A stretch of 64,000 nucleotides of DNA from assembly GCF_038096165.1 (NCBI RefSeq), contig NZ_CP151076.1, positions 3,345,501 to 3,409,500 of the forward strand, written 5' to 3'. A program made the position numbers and the translations under genes. The notes beneath the pieces are model-generated. The model saw nothing but the letters and a program-made list of their open reading frames with translations. It did no database searches and had not been told where the DNA came from. Below are positions 1-9,280 of this stretch, in pieces (positions within the stretch are counted from its first letter, which is position 1; every line of letters begins with the position of its first letter). This DNA is from Pseudomonas sp. G.S.17. Its GTDB lineage: Bacteria > Pseudomonadota > Gammaproteobacteria > Pseudomonadales > Pseudomonadaceae.

Positions 1-55
1 AAAGAGCAGGTCGGAAAACAGCTGATCGAAAAAGAACCGGTCGGGAAAAGGCAGC

Positions 56-1078
56 TCAGGAAAGAACCTGCGCGGTGTCAGCGCTGCGGCGCTTGTCCAG
101 CCAGCCCTTCATGCGGCGATAAAGGCCTTTTTCGAGCCATTCATAGCTGCCCCATGCGCCCAGCCCGATGACAGGCACGCACACCGCGAACACCAGATAC
201 GGATTCAGCGCGAAATGTTCGGCCGCCAGCCAACCGGCATACAGCACCAACACGTGCAGCAAATACACCGAGTACGAACAATCGCCAAGGATCTTGAGCA
301 GTTTATTCCCCCGGAAACAGGGCTCCAGGGAAATGCACGACAATACGATCAACGCGCTGGGCAAGCCCCAATTGAGCAGCCGCTCCGCTGGCGTCAGATG
401 ATAGATAGTGACCAAACCGGTGGCGATGCCAAGCAAGGGCAGCCAGACACCCTCTTTGATCCAGCCCTTGCGATAGATGATGCCAATGACGATGCCCAGC
501 AAAAACTCGTAGACGATGTCATTGCCATAGAAGCGACTGATCAGCCCGGAGCGGGCCAGCACTTCGCTGACCGCGAACAACGCGGCGGCGACGATCAACG
601 GGCGATGACGCTGCTGAAACAGGAACACCGTCGAAAATAACAGGTAGAAAAGCATTTCATAGTTCAGCGTCCAGCCGACGTTCAGCGTGGGATACAGGCC
701 ATATCCGCCAGGGTTTTCAGAAGGAATGAACAGCAGCGACAACAGGAAATTCTGCCAGCTGATGACCTGATGCGGCAGCAAGGGCGCTGCAAAAACCAGG
801 AGCAGCCCCATGATGGCGGTGTAAAACCAGTAGGCGGGAACAATGCGGATAATTCGGTTAAGCATGAAACGACTGGCGGGCATGTCGGTGTTTTGTGTCG
901 AAAGAAAAATCACCAGGCCACTGATGACGAAAAAAATATCGACGCCGACCGCACCCCTGGAAACAAAAAACTGACCTATCGGCCCCGACGCATGAAAGTC
1001 GAAAAAAATTTGCATGAAGTGATGACACACCACTGCCCAAGCGGCGAGGGCCCGCAGGGCTTGAACCGAAATCAGCAT
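56..1078 (-). CDS. Membrane acyltransferase, acyltransferase-3 (OafA/YrhL) family
   Basis: Integral membrane protein of 340 residues. The N-terminus carries the family signature (LRALAAWAVVCHHF, then GVDIFFVISGLVIF), followed by about ten hydrophobic segments, as in O-acetyltransferases that modify surface polysaccharides or glycans. The conserved His of the HHF motif is present near residue 20. The ATG at 1078 is preceded on the minus strand by GAGG. The acceptor substrate cannot be told from sequence, and no polysaccharide gene cluster is adjacent, so the assignment is to family only. The gene runs leftwards and ends 55 bases inside the window edge. Confidence 0.85.
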   Translation of the reverse strand: MLISVQALRALAAWAVVCHHFMQIFFDFHASGPIGQFFVSRGAVGVDIFFVISGLVIFLSTQNTDMPASRFMLNRIIRIVPAYWFYTAIMGLLLVFAAPLLPHQVISWQNFLLSLLFIPSENPGGYGLYPTLNVGWTLNYEMLFYLLFSTVFLFQQRHRPLIVAAALFAVSEVLARSGLISRFYGNDIVYEFLLGIVIGIIYRKGWIKEGVWLPLLGIATGLVTIYHLTPAERLLNWGLPSALIVLSCISLEPCFRGNKLLKILGDCSYSVYLLHVLVLYAGWLAAEHFALNPYLVFAVCVPVIGLGAWGSYEWLEKGLYRRMKGWLDKRRSADTAQVLS

Positions 1079-1426
1079 CTATAAACAACCTCTGTCGCCT
1101 GACTTTTGAATCACAGTCCGGAAAGGCAAACCAGAAGCGCGCCCCCGGACACTCCTGGAGTCGGACCACGTTTTTGAGGAAAAGATCGCAGAAACTGACT
1201 AAAGGGGGCAAATCAGAAGATGGCCGCAGGCCATATTCCATAAGGCCTGCGCTGATTTTCAACGGTATTGACCGGCATTTAAATGCTGACCACCAGATAC
1301 GTGCGTCACTGCTGCCGAAGAACCAGCAACATGAACGATATTCATGCAAAAGGGTAATCAACACTAAAACCGTTCGGGTTTGATATCATCTCGACCTTTC
1401 TGTATCGACCTTTTCCAGGTAGCCCT
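1079..1426. other. Intergenic region between acyltransferase and metH, with a hairpin
   Basis: This gap of 348 bases lies between divergent genes. A strong hairpin sits at 1210-1258: inner arms CGCAGGCC (1225-1232) and GGCCTGCG (1244-1251), with outer arms AAATCAG (1210-1216) and CTGATTT (1252-1258). It has no U-tract, so it is not a typical terminator. The MetR-like site at 1332-1344 is listed separately. No convincing ORF and no cobalamin-riboswitch B12 box was found. Confidence 0.5.
1332..1344 (+). promoter_or_regulatory. Candidate MetR binding site upstream of metH
   Basis: The sequence TGAACGATATTCA matches the enterobacterial MetR consensus TGAA-N5-TTCA exactly, including the central A/T. 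It extends by one base on each side to ATGAA...TTCAT. It lies 83-95 bases upstream of the metH start, where a LysR-type activator usually binds. The match is seen directly; binding by MetR is inferred, since no metR gene lies in the window. Confidence 0.6.
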
Positions 1427-4400
1427 ATGTCTGACCGTACCGCTCGCCATCACGCTCTCCAGCAAGCTCTTCAACAGAGGATTCTGGTCCTCGACGGCGG
1501 CATGGGCACTATGATCCAGAGCTACCGCCTCGAAGAGCAGGATTACCGGGGCAAACGTTTCGCCGACTGGCCAAGCGATGTCAAAGGTAATAACGACCTG
1601 CTCATCCTGACCCGTCCGGATGTCATCGGCGCCATCGAAAAAGCCTATCTGGACGCTGGCGCGGACATTCTGGAAACCAACACCTTTAACGCCACCCAGG
1701 TTTCCCAGGCCGATTACGGCATGGAAGAGCTGGTGTACGAGCTGAACGTCGAAGGCGCGCGCCTGGCCCGTAAAGTAGCCGATGCGAAAACCCTGGAAAC
1801 CCCGGACAAGCCGCGTTTTGTCGCTGGCGTGCTCGGCCCCACCAGCCGCACCTGCTCGTTGTCACCGGACGTCAACAACCCCGGTTATCGCAACGTCACC
1901 TTCGACGAGCTGGTTGAAAACTACACCGAAGCCACCAAAGGCCTGATCGAGGGCGGCGCTGACCTGATCCTGATCGAGACCATCTTCGACACGCTCAATG
2001 CCAAGGCGGCAATCTTCGCCGTGCAGGGTGTGTTCGAAGAACTCGGCTTTGAATTGCCGATCATGATTTCCGGCACGATCACCGACGCCTCAGGGCGGAC
2101 GCTTTCCGGGCAGACCACTGAAGCCTTCTGGAACTCGGTCAGCCACGCCAAACCCATTTCCGTAGGCTTGAACTGCGCGCTGGGCGCCAGTGAGTTGCGG
2201 CCTTATCTGCAAGAGCTGTCCAACAAGGCCAGCACGCGGATTTCGGCGCACCCCAATGCCGGCCTGCCCAACGAGTTCGGCGAGTACGACGAAACTCCGG
2301 CACAAACCGCGCTGGTCATCGAAGAATTCGCCCAGAGCGGCTTCCTTAATATCGTCGGCGGTTGCTGCGGCACAACGCCGGGTCACATCAAGGCCATCGC
2401 CGAAGCCGTCAGCAAATATGCGCCGCGTGTCATTCCGGACATTCCGAAAGCTTGCCGGCTGTCGGGCCTTGAGCCGTTCACCATCGATCGCCAATCGCTG
2501 TTCATCAACGTCGGCGAGCGTACCAACATCACCGGTTCCGCCCGTTTTGCCCGCCTGATCCGTGAAGATAACTACACCGAAGCCTTGGAAGTCGCCCTGC
2601 AACAGGTCGAAGCTGGCGCTCAGGTGATTGATATCAACATGGACGAAGGCATGCTGGATTCGAAGAAGGCCATGGTGACCTTCCTCAACCTGATCGCTGG
2701 CGAGCCGGATATCTCCCGCGTGCCGATCATGATCGACTCATCGAAATGGGAAGTGATCGAAGCCGGTCTCAAGTGCATTCAGGGCAAAGGCATCGTCAAC
2801 TCCATCAGCATGAAGGAAGGCGTCGAGCAGTTCATTCACCACGCCAAACTGTGCAAGCGCTATGGCGCGGCCGTGGTGGTGATGGCGTTTGACGAAAAAG
2901 GCCAGGCCGATACCGAAACGCGCAAGAAGGAAATCTGCAAACGCTCTTACGACATCCTGGTCAATGAAGTGGGCTTCCCGCCGGAAGACATCATCTTCGA
3001 CCCGAACATCTTCGCCATCGCCACCGGTATCGAAGAGCACAACAACTACGCCGTCGACTTCATCAATGCCTGTGCGTATATCCGCGACAACCTGCCCCAC
3101 GCGTTGACTTCGGGCGGCGTGTCCAACGTGTCGTTCTCGTTCCGAGGCAACAATCCGGTGCGCGAGGCGATCCACTCGGTGTTCCTGCTGCATGCCATTC
3201 GCAATGGCCTGACCATGGGTATCGTCAACGCCGGGCAACTGGAGATCTACGACCAGATCCCCGCCGAACTGCGCAATTGCGTGGAAGACGTGGTGCTCAA
3301 CCGCAACCCGGAAGGCACCGATGCGCTGTTGGCGATTGCCGACAAGTTCAAGGGCGATGGCAGCGTCAAGGAAGCTGAAACCGAAGAGTGGCGTGGCTGG
3401 CCGGTCAACAAGCGCCTGGAACATGCGCTGGTCAAAGGTATTACCACGCACATCGTTGAAGACACCGAAGAATCCCGCCAATCGTTCGCGCGGCCTATCG
3501 AGGTGATCGAAGGCCCGCTGATGTCCGGCATGAATATCGTCGGCGATCTGTTCGGCTCGGGAAAAATGTTCCTGCCTCAGGTGGTGAAATCCGCCCGCGT
3601 GATGAAACAGGCTGTAGCGCACTTGATTCCGTTCATTGAACTGGAAAAAGGCGATAAGCCGGAAGCCAAGGGCAAGATCCTCATGGCCACGGTCAAGGGC
3701 GACGTCCACGATATCGGCAAGAATATCGTCGGCGTGGTACTCGGCTGTAACGGCTACGACGTCGTCGACCTTGGCGTCATGGTCCCGGCTGAAAAGATCC
3801 TGCAGGTCGCCAAAGAACAGAAGTGCGACATCATCGGCCTATCCGGCTTGATCACGCCTTCGCTGGACGAAATGGTCCACGTTGCCCGGGAAATGCAGCG
3901 TCAGGACTTCCACCTGCCCTTGATGATCGGCGGTGCGACAACGTCCAAGGCGCACACGGCGGTGAAGATCGAACCGAAATACAGCAACGACGCAGTTATC
4001 TACGTCACTGATGCGTCCCGCGCGGTGGGTGTGGCGACTCAGCTGTTGTCCAAGGAGCTCAAACCAGCGTTCATCGAGAAGACCCGACTGGAATACATCG
4101 AGGTCCGTGAACGCACCTCGGCGCGCAGTGCCCGTACCGAGCGCCTGAGCTACGGTGCGGCCATTGCCAAGAAGCCACAGTTCGACTGGGAAACCTATAA
4201 CCCGGTAAAACCGACCTTTACTGGCGCGAAAGTGCTGGAAAATATCGACCTCGACGTCCTGGCCGAATACATCGACTGGACGCCGTTCTTCATCTCCTGG
4301 GACCTGGCTGGCAAATACCCGCGCATCCTCACCGATGAAGTGGTGGGCGAAGCGGCAACGTCGCTGTTTGCCGATGCTCAGGAACTGCTGCGCAAGCTGA

Positions 4401-5134
4401 TCGACGAAAAGCTGATCAGTGCCCGTGCGGTGTTCGGCTTCTGGCCGGCCAATCAGGTGGATGAAGATGACCTGGAAGTTTATGGCGACGACGGCAAGGC
4501 AATCGCCAAACTGCACCATTTGCGTCAGCAGATCATCAAGACCGACGGCAAGCCTAACTTCTCGCTGGCCGACTTCGTCGCGCCCAAGAGCAGCGGTGTG
4601 ACGGATTATGTCGGCGGCTTCATCACCACCGCTGGCATTGGCGCGGAGGAAGTCTCCAAGGCTTATCAGGACAAGGGCGACGATTACAACGCGATCATGG
4701 TCAAGGCCCTGGCCGACCGTCTCGCCGAGGCGTGCGCTGAATGGCTGCACCAACAGGTTCGCAAGGAATACTGGGGTTATGCCAAGGACGAGCAATTGGG
4801 CAATGACGAGTTGATCAAGGAACAATACGTCGGCATCCGCCCTGCCCCAGGCTATCCGGCCTGCCCGGACCACACGGAAAAAGGCACGCTGTTCCAGTTG
4901 CTCGATCCGATGCCCGAAGGCCAGCCTGGCAAAAGCGGCGTGTTCCTTACCGAGCACTACGCGATGTTCCCGGCCGCGGCAGTCAGCGGCTGGTACTTTG
5001 CCCACCCGCAAGCGCAGTATTTCGCCGTGGGCAAGGTCGACAAGGATCAGGTCGAAAGCTACACCGCCCGCAAAGGCCAGGCGTTGAGCGTCACCGAACG
5101 CTGGCTGGCACCGAACCTGGGCTACGACGAGTAA
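1427..5134 (+). CDS. metH: Cobalamin-dependent methionine synthase
   Basis: Cytoplasmic enzyme that moves a methyl group from 5-methyltetrahydrofolate through cobalamin to homocysteine, the last step of methionine synthesis. At 1235 residues it is full length. Domain order is the homocysteine-binding barrel (about 1-330, with zinc ligands in [10 protein letters not shown]), the pterin-binding barrel ([15 protein letters not shown] onwards), the B12-binding module with the cobalt-ligating D-x-H-x-x-G motif (DVHDIG, D759/H761), and the C-terminal AdoMet activation domain ([20 protein letters not shown]). The ATG at 1427 follows AGGT. The gene is single, with a MetR-like box upstream and a strong terminator 30 bases downstream. 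Confidence 0.98.
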   Translation: MSDRTARHHALQQALQQRILVLDGGMGTMIQSYRLEEQDYRGKRFADWPSDVKGNNDLLILTRPDVIGAIEKAYLDAGADILETNTFNATQVSQADYGMEELVYELNVEGARLARKVADAKTLETPDKPRFVAGVLGPTSRTCSLSPDVNNPGYRNVTFDELVENYTEATKGLIEGGADLILIETIFDTLNAKAAIFAVQGVFEELGFELPIMISGTITDASGRTLSGQTTEAFWNSVSHAKPISVGLNCALGASELRPYLQELSNKASTRISAHPNAGLPNEFGEYDETPAQTALVIEEFAQSGFLNIVGGCCGTTPGHIKAIAEAVSKYAPRVIPDIPKACRLSGLEPFTIDRQSLFINVGERTNITGSARFARLIREDNYTEALEVALQQVEAGAQVIDINMDEGMLDSKKAMVTFLNLIAGEPDISRVPIMIDSSKWEVIEAGLKCIQGKGIVNSISMKEGVEQFIHHAKLCKRYGAAVVVMAFDEKGQADTETRKKEICKRSYDILVNEVGFPPEDIIFDPNIFAIATGIEEHNNYAVDFINACAYIRDNLPHALTSGGVSNVSFSFRGNNPVREAIHSVFLLHAIRNGLTMGIVNAGQLEIYDQIPAELRNCVEDVVLNRNPEGTDALLAIADKFKGDGSVKEAETEEWRGWPVNKRLEHALVKGITTHIVEDTEESRQSFARPIEVIEGPLMSGMNIVGDLFGSGKMFLPQVVKSARVMKQAVAHLIPFIELEKGDKPEAKGKILMATVKGDVHDIGKNIVGVVLGCNGYDVVDLGVMVPAEKILQVAKEQKCDIIGLSGLITPSLDEMVHVAREMQRQDFHLPLMIGGATTSKAHTAVKIEPKYSNDAVIYVTDASRAVGVATQLLSKELKPAFIEKTRLEYIEVRERTSARSARTERLSYGAAIAKKPQFDWETYNPVKPTFTGAKVLENIDLDVLAEYIDWTPFFISWDLAGKYPRILTDEVVGEAATSLFADAQELLRKLIDEKLISARAVFGFWPANQVDEDDLEVYGDDGKAIAKLHHLRQQIIKTDGKPNFSLADFVAPKSSGVTDYVGGFITTAGIGAEEVSKAYQDKGDDYNAIMVKALADRLAEACAEWLHQQVRKEYWGYAKDEQLGNDELIKEQYVGIRPAPGYPACPDHTEKGTLFQLLDPMPEGQPGKSGVFLTEHYAMFPAAAVSGWYFAHPQAQYFAVGKVDKDQVESYTARKGQALSVTERWLAPNLGYDE

Positions 5135-5166
5135 CGCTTACGCAAGTTGTTTCGCGACAAACTGGA

Positions 5167-5193
5167 GGGGCGCAAACATGCGCCCCTTTTTTT
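5167..5193 (+). terminator. Rho-independent terminator of metH
   Basis: Perfect 7-bp stem GGGGCGC/GCGCCCC with a 6-base loop, followed by seven T residues. It lies just after the metH stop codon. Confidence 0.9.
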
Positions 5194-5239
5194 CGCCTAA
5201 GCTTTGTGCGACCTCTTCCACAAAAACCTTCGAGGGCGT

Positions 5240-5470
5240 ATGGACGATCCACTCAACGACTCGCCAAATGGCAAGCCGCCGACCTTCTGGCAGATGCTGC
5301 ACAGCGTCATGGCAGCAGCATTCGGTGTCCAGAGTGGCAAAAATCGCGAGCGAGACTTTACCCACGGCAAACCCGTGCACTTTGCCGTGCTGGGCCTGCT
5401 GTTCACGATTATTTTCGCTGCGATGTTATTCGGCGTGGTGCAGCTGGTGATGCACTTCGCCGTGAGCTAA
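5240..5470 (+). CDS. DUF2970 small membrane protein
   Basis: Small protein of 76 residues with the DUF2970 pattern: TFWQMLHSVMAAAFGVQS, then NRERDF, then one C-terminal transmembrane helix (about residues 47-70). The ATG at 5240 is chosen over an upstream in-frame start because GAGGG lies just before it. Function is unknown for the family. It sits between the metH terminator and a convergent binding-protein gene, so it probably has its own promoter. Confidence 0.8.
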   Translation: MDDPLNDSPNGKPPTFWQMLHSVMAAAFGVQSGKNRERDFTHGKPVHFAVLGLLFTIIFAAMLFGVVQLVMHFAVS

Positions 5471-5482
5471 GCCCGGCGTGCA

Positions 5483-6601
5483 TCAGGGGGCAAGTGTTTT
5501 GCGGATGAACGGGTACTGCGCGCCAGCCGGCTTGCCTTCAAGGCTGAACTGGCGCACATCAATGCCGAAGTCGTCGCGCTGACTGGCAATACGAATTTTT
5601 TCTATGTCGCCCCTCACCAACAGTTGCATCAACTGCGCTTCCCGCGCGCCCATGTTTTGCCGCGCGGCCGGATCGGTTGCTTCGTAGTCATGCAGTAACA
5701 CCATGGCCAGGCCGCCCAACATGAAATGGCCACCGGCAATCACATTGAGTCGTCCATCCCGAAGTGCATCCAGCGACGCTGGCGCCCAATTGATCGAGCT
5801 GAACAGGATGTCCTTGCCTGGCTGGCTGCCTAACTCGGTCACCGCGTCCATTGCGCCGAACGCCATCTGGTCGTTGGCCGTCCAGACCAGGCGTATATCG
5901 GGATAGCGCTTGAGCAAGATTCTAGCCTGCTCCAAGGCACGATCTCGGCGCCAGCCGCCCAGGACGATCTGACGCAGATGCACTTCGGGATGTTCCGCAA
6001 GAGCGCGATACATGCCCTGCTCGCGCTTGAGTGATACCGGTGTGTTATTGGTGCCGGCAAAAGCCAACAACTCCACCGGCTGGCCTTTCGCAGTGTCTGA
6101 ACCCAAGCGGAACAACTGACTTGCAGTGAGGTAACCCGCCTCCTCGTCGTTGCCAACCAGACTGCCGATAAAGTCCGGATAGCTTTTCGATAAATCGCCG
6201 AGGATGCCGATCTGGTTGGCCGTCAAGGTATTGTTGACCGCGAACAGTTTTACGCCGCTGCCCCTGGACAGACGCAGTATCTCCGGCGCGACATTCAGCT
6301 CATTGGAGAACACCAGATAGTCCGGGCGGTTAGTGCCCTGCAGCGCCTCGCGGGCGTACGTCAGCAGCTTGCGAGTGTCCCGGTCGGTGTAAATCACCTC
6401 AAGGGACATCTCGAGTTTTTCCGCCGCTGCGTGCATGAATCTGGCGTAGGCCTGCCAATAGCCGTCCGAAGCAGGGCCGGGGTTCAGGAAAACCACGGAG
6501 ACAGCCATGGACGAGCCTGCCCATAGGCAACCGGCTGTGAACAGCACGCTGCGGACAAGCCGGTGTAGACCAATAATCGAGCCCTTGCTGTAGCCAGACA
6601 T
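5483..6601 (-). CDS. Orphan periplasmic sugar-type substrate-binding protein
   Basis: Protein of 372 residues with an export signal (basic start, hydrophobic core, cleavage likely after SSMA near residue 33). The mature part follows the Peripla_BP_4 fold used by ribose/galactose-type binding proteins: VVFLNPGPASDGYWQ, a hinge around LLAFAGTNNTPVS, and VWTANDQMAFGAMDAV. No permease or ATPase gene is adjacent. In pseudomonads such orphan proteins can serve as ligand sensors for membrane signalling proteins rather than for transport; that role is inference. The ATG at 6601 is preceded by GGGA. Confidence 0.8.
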   Translation of the reverse strand: MSGYSKGSIIGLHRLVRSVLFTAGCLWAGSSMAVSVVFLNPGPASDGYWQAYARFMHAAAEKLEMSLEVIYTDRDTRKLLTYAREALQGTNRPDYLVFSNELNVAPEILRLSRGSGVKLFAVNNTLTANQIGILGDLSKSYPDFIGSLVGNDEEAGYLTASQLFRLGSDTAKGQPVELLAFAGTNNTPVSLKREQGMYRALAEHPEVHLRQIVLGGWRRDRALEQARILLKRYPDIRLVWTANDQMAFGAMDAVTELGSQPGKDILFSSINWAPASLDALRDGRLNVIAGGHFMLGGLAMVLLHDYEATDPAARQNMGAREAQLMQLLVRGDIEKIRIASQRDDFGIDVRQFSLEGKPAGAQYPFIRKTLAP

Positions 6602-6680
6602 ATTCCCGCCGCTAAATGGCCTATGAATACGTATCGGCTGCTGACCTGATTATCTGCACCGTTAAATTAAACGGATTGAG

Positions 6681-6794
6681 CTACTGGTGACTGACCCAGA
6701 AAACGGCGGCCCCCACGACAAGCATGATGATGAAGAAAATGGCCCACGCATCCACATGGCTGTCGGATTTGCTGATCTTCGGGTGATTACTCAT
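6681..6794 (-). CDS. Small single-pass membrane protein
   Basis: Predicted 37-residue protein: a polar N-terminus (SNHPKISKSDSHVD) and one hydrophobic helix (AWAIFFIIMLVVGAAVFWV) ending in SHQ. The start at 6794 is chosen because AGAGGGA lies at ideal spacing upstream; a longer form starting at 6899 has no supporting site. Function is unknown. It is divergent from cysI. Confidence 0.6.
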   Translation of the reverse strand: MSNHPKISKSDSHVDAWAIFFIIMLVVGAAVFWVSHQ

Positions 6795-7064
6795 TGCATC
6801 CCTCTTGTCTGTCTTATTTGGGTGGCTGCAAACAAGAGCACGCAGTCGTGCTGACTGTCGGCTCGACCTCAGTAAAGTTGACGTATGCCCATATGACAAG
6901 CAGGGTTATCGAGGCAAGACGAGCGGCTTAGTACTTTTCGTTCTGTGCATATATTCAAACTTCACTTTTGCGCATAACTGCAAACTGGTATCTTCCCTCG
7001 GCTCCGTTGGGAGTGCGCGGCCGTGCGCGCAGATTTGCCGTTATTGCCTGAGAACAGGACCTAT

Positions 7065-8723
7065 ATGTACGTATACGACGAGTACGATCAGCGGATCATC
7101 GAGGACCGCGTCAAGCAGTTCCGTGATCAGACCCGACGCTACCTGGCGGGGGAACTCAGCGAAGAAGAGTTTCGTCCGCTGCGCCTGCAAAATGGCCTTT
7201 ATATTCAGCGCTTTGCGCCGATGTTGCGGGTCGCGGTGCCTTACGGGCAACTCACTTCCCGTCAGGCGCGCATGATGGCGAAGATTGCCCGTGACTACGA
7301 CAAGGGCTACGCGCACATCAGCACCCGCCAGAACGTTCAGTTCAACTGGCCGGCGCTGGAAGACATTCCCGATATCCTGGCTGAGCTGGCCACCGTGCAG
7401 ATGCACGCGATTCAGACCAGCGGCAACTGCCTGCGCAACGTGACCACTGATCAGTTCGCCGGCGTCGCTGCCGACGAAGTAGTGGATCCGCGTCCGTGGT
7501 GCGAAATTGTTCGTCAGTGGACGACGTTCCACCCGGAATTCGCCTATCTGCCGCGCAAGTTCAAGATCGCCATCAATGGTTCCAGCACTGACCGCGCTGC
7601 CATCGAAGTGCACGACATCGGCCTTGAGCCTGTGCTGAACGCTGCGGGCGAGCTGGGCTTTCGTGTTCTGGTCGGCGGCGGTCTTGGCCGTACGCCGGTG
7701 GTCGGCGCGTTCATCAATGAGTTCCTGCCTTGGCAGGATCTGCTGAGCTATCTCGACGCCATCCTGCGGGTTTACAACCGCTACGGCCGTCGCGATAACA
7801 AGTACAAGGCGCGGATCAAGATTCTGGTCAAGGCATTGACACCTGAAGTGTTCGCCGAAAAGGTCGACGCGGAAATGGCGCACCTGCGCGGTGGCCAGAC
7901 CACGTTGACCGACGCCGAAGTGCATCGCGTTGCCAAACACTTCGTCGACCCTGACTATCGGGCGTTGACCGATCAAGCCGCCGAACTGGCTGCGCTGGAT
8001 CAACAGCACCCCGGTTTTGCTCGCTGGCGCACCCGCAACGTCCTGGCGCACAAGAAGCCTGGCTATGCGGCCGTGACCCTGTCGCTCAAACCAACCGGCG
8101 TTGCACCTGGTGATGTGACTGACAAGCAACTGGACGGCATCGCCGATCTGGCCGACCGCTACAGCTTCGGCCAGCTGCGCACCTCCCACGAGCAGAACAT
8201 CATTCTCGCTGACGTTGAGCAGACACAATTGTTCACGATGTGGAATGAGCTGCGCGAGCAAGGTTTCGCCACGCCGAACATCGGCCTGCTGACCGATATC
8301 ATCTGCTGCCCTGGCGGCGATTTCTGCTCCCTGGCCAACGCCAAGTCGATCCCGATTGCCGAATCGATCCAACGCCGTTTCGACGACCTGGATTACCTGT
8401 TCGACATCGGTGAGCTGGATCTGAACATTTCCGGCTGCATGAACGCCTGTGGTCACCACCACGTGGGGCATATCGGCATTCTGGGTGTGGACAAGAAAGG
8501 CGAAGAGTTCTATCAGGTGTCACTGGGTGGCAGCGCCAGCCGCGACGCCAGCCTGGGCAAGATTCTCGGCCCGTCCTTCGCCCAGGACGTGATGCCGGAT
8601 GTGATCGAGAAGCTGATCGACGTCTATGTTGAAAAACGTAACGAAGACGAGCGGTTCATCGATACCTACCAGCGTATCGGTATCGACCCTTTCAAGGAGC
8701 GCGTCTATGCAGCGAATCATTAA
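7065..8723 (+). CDS. cysI: Sulfite (nitrite/sulfite) reductase hemoprotein
   Basis: Siroheme and [4Fe-4S] enzyme of 552 residues that reduces sulfite to sulfide in assimilatory sulfur metabolism. Duplicated ferredoxin-like halves are visible (RVAVPYGQLTSRQARMMAKI and FGQLRTSHEQNIIL). The cluster ligands are in CCPGGDFC (C-x5-C) and GCMNAC (C-x3-C). The ATG at 7065 with AGGA upstream gives the standard N-terminus MYVYDEYDQR; a longer frame from 7023 is less likely. The 3' end overlaps the DUF934 gene by 17 bases. This is the pseudomonad single-polypeptide type, without an adjacent cysJ flavoprotein. Confidence 0.96.
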   Translation: MYVYDEYDQRIIEDRVKQFRDQTRRYLAGELSEEEFRPLRLQNGLYIQRFAPMLRVAVPYGQLTSRQARMMAKIARDYDKGYAHISTRQNVQFNWPALEDIPDILAELATVQMHAIQTSGNCLRNVTTDQFAGVAADEVVDPRPWCEIVRQWTTFHPEFAYLPRKFKIAINGSSTDRAAIEVHDIGLEPVLNAAGELGFRVLVGGGLGRTPVVGAFINEFLPWQDLLSYLDAILRVYNRYGRRDNKYKARIKILVKALTPEVFAEKVDAEMAHLRGGQTTLTDAEVHRVAKHFVDPDYRALTDQAAELAALDQQHPGFARWRTRNVLAHKKPGYAAVTLSLKPTGVAPGDVTDKQLDGIADLADRYSFGQLRTSHEQNIILADVEQTQLFTMWNELREQGFATPNIGLLTDIICCPGGDFCSLANAKSIPIAESIQRRFDDLDYLFDIGELDLNISGCMNACGHHHVGHIGILGVDKKGEEFYQVSLGGSASRDASLGKILGPSFAQDVMPDVIEKLIDVYVEKRNEDERFIDTYQRIGIDPFKERVYAANH

Positions 8724-9201
8724 GAACAACGAAGTCGTCGACGAAACCTGGCACTTGCTGCCAAAGGATACGACCCTTGATGGTCTGTCCAATTGCGACG
8801 ACCTGATCGTGCCTCTCGCGCTCTGGCGCGAACACGCTCATGCCCTCAAAGCCCGTGACGGCGGCCTGGGTGTGTGGCTGGACAGCGATGAAGAAGCTGA
8901 AGAAATCGGTGATGACGTCAACGAGTTCCAGGTCATCGCCCTGAACTTTCCAGCGTTCACCGATGGTCGCAACTTCTCCAATGCGCGCTTGCTGCGGGAT
9001 CGCTACGGTTTCAAGGGCGAGTTACGCGCCATTGGCGACGTGCTGCGCGACCAGTTGTTCTACATGCACCGCTGCGGCTTCGATGCCTTCGCGATTCGTG
9101 CAGACAAGGATCCGTACGAAGCCCTGGAAGGCCTGCGGGATTTCTCGGTAACCTATCAAGCGGCCGCCGATGAACCTTTGCCGCTGTTTCGCCGTCGCTA
9201 A
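8707..9201 (+). CDS. DUF934 protein, co-expressed with cysI
   Basis: Protein of 164 residues that starts inside the end of cysI, with AAGGAG upstream of the ATG at 8707. It shows the DUF934 pattern (LDSDEEAEEIGDDVNEFQVIALNFPAFTDGRNFSNARLLRDRYGF, read in parts). The family almost always follows cysI in proteobacteria and is assumed to help sulfite reduction, but its biochemical role is not known. Overlap and a shared terminator indicate a two-gene operon. Confidence 0.92.
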   Translation: MQRIIKNNEVVDETWHLLPKDTTLDGLSNCDDLIVPLALWREHAHALKARDGGLGVWLDSDEEAEEIGDDVNEFQVIALNFPAFTDGRNFSNARLLRDRYGFKGELRAIGDVLRDQLFYMHRCGFDAFAIRADKDPYEALEGLRDFSVTYQAAADEPLPLFRRR

Positions 9202-9233
9202 ACGACTGCTCGGGTGAATCAGGCAGCGTAAAC

Positions 9234-9272
9234 AAAAGACCAGGCCGGAACTATCCGGCCTGGTCTTTTTTT
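9234..9272 (+). terminator. Terminator of the cysI operon
   Basis: Stem AAAAGACCAGGCCGG / CCGGCCTGGTCTTTT with a 6-base loop, followed by T residues. The A-rich left arm makes it likely to act in both directions, also ending the opposing NEL gene. Confidence 0.9.
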
Positions 9273-9280
9273 GTCCCGAC

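Noticed and set aside
1079..1426. Cobalamin riboswitch upstream of metH
   Set aside because: No B12 box or matching paired elements could be found; the MetR-like site is a better explanation.
3839..5011. Long minus-strand ORF inside metH (390 codons)
   Set aside because: Shadow of a strongly conserved gene; no ribosome binding site or family motif.
7041..8471. Minus-strand ORF inside cysI (476 codons)
   Set aside because: Antisense shadow; cysI cluster ligands and start are clear.
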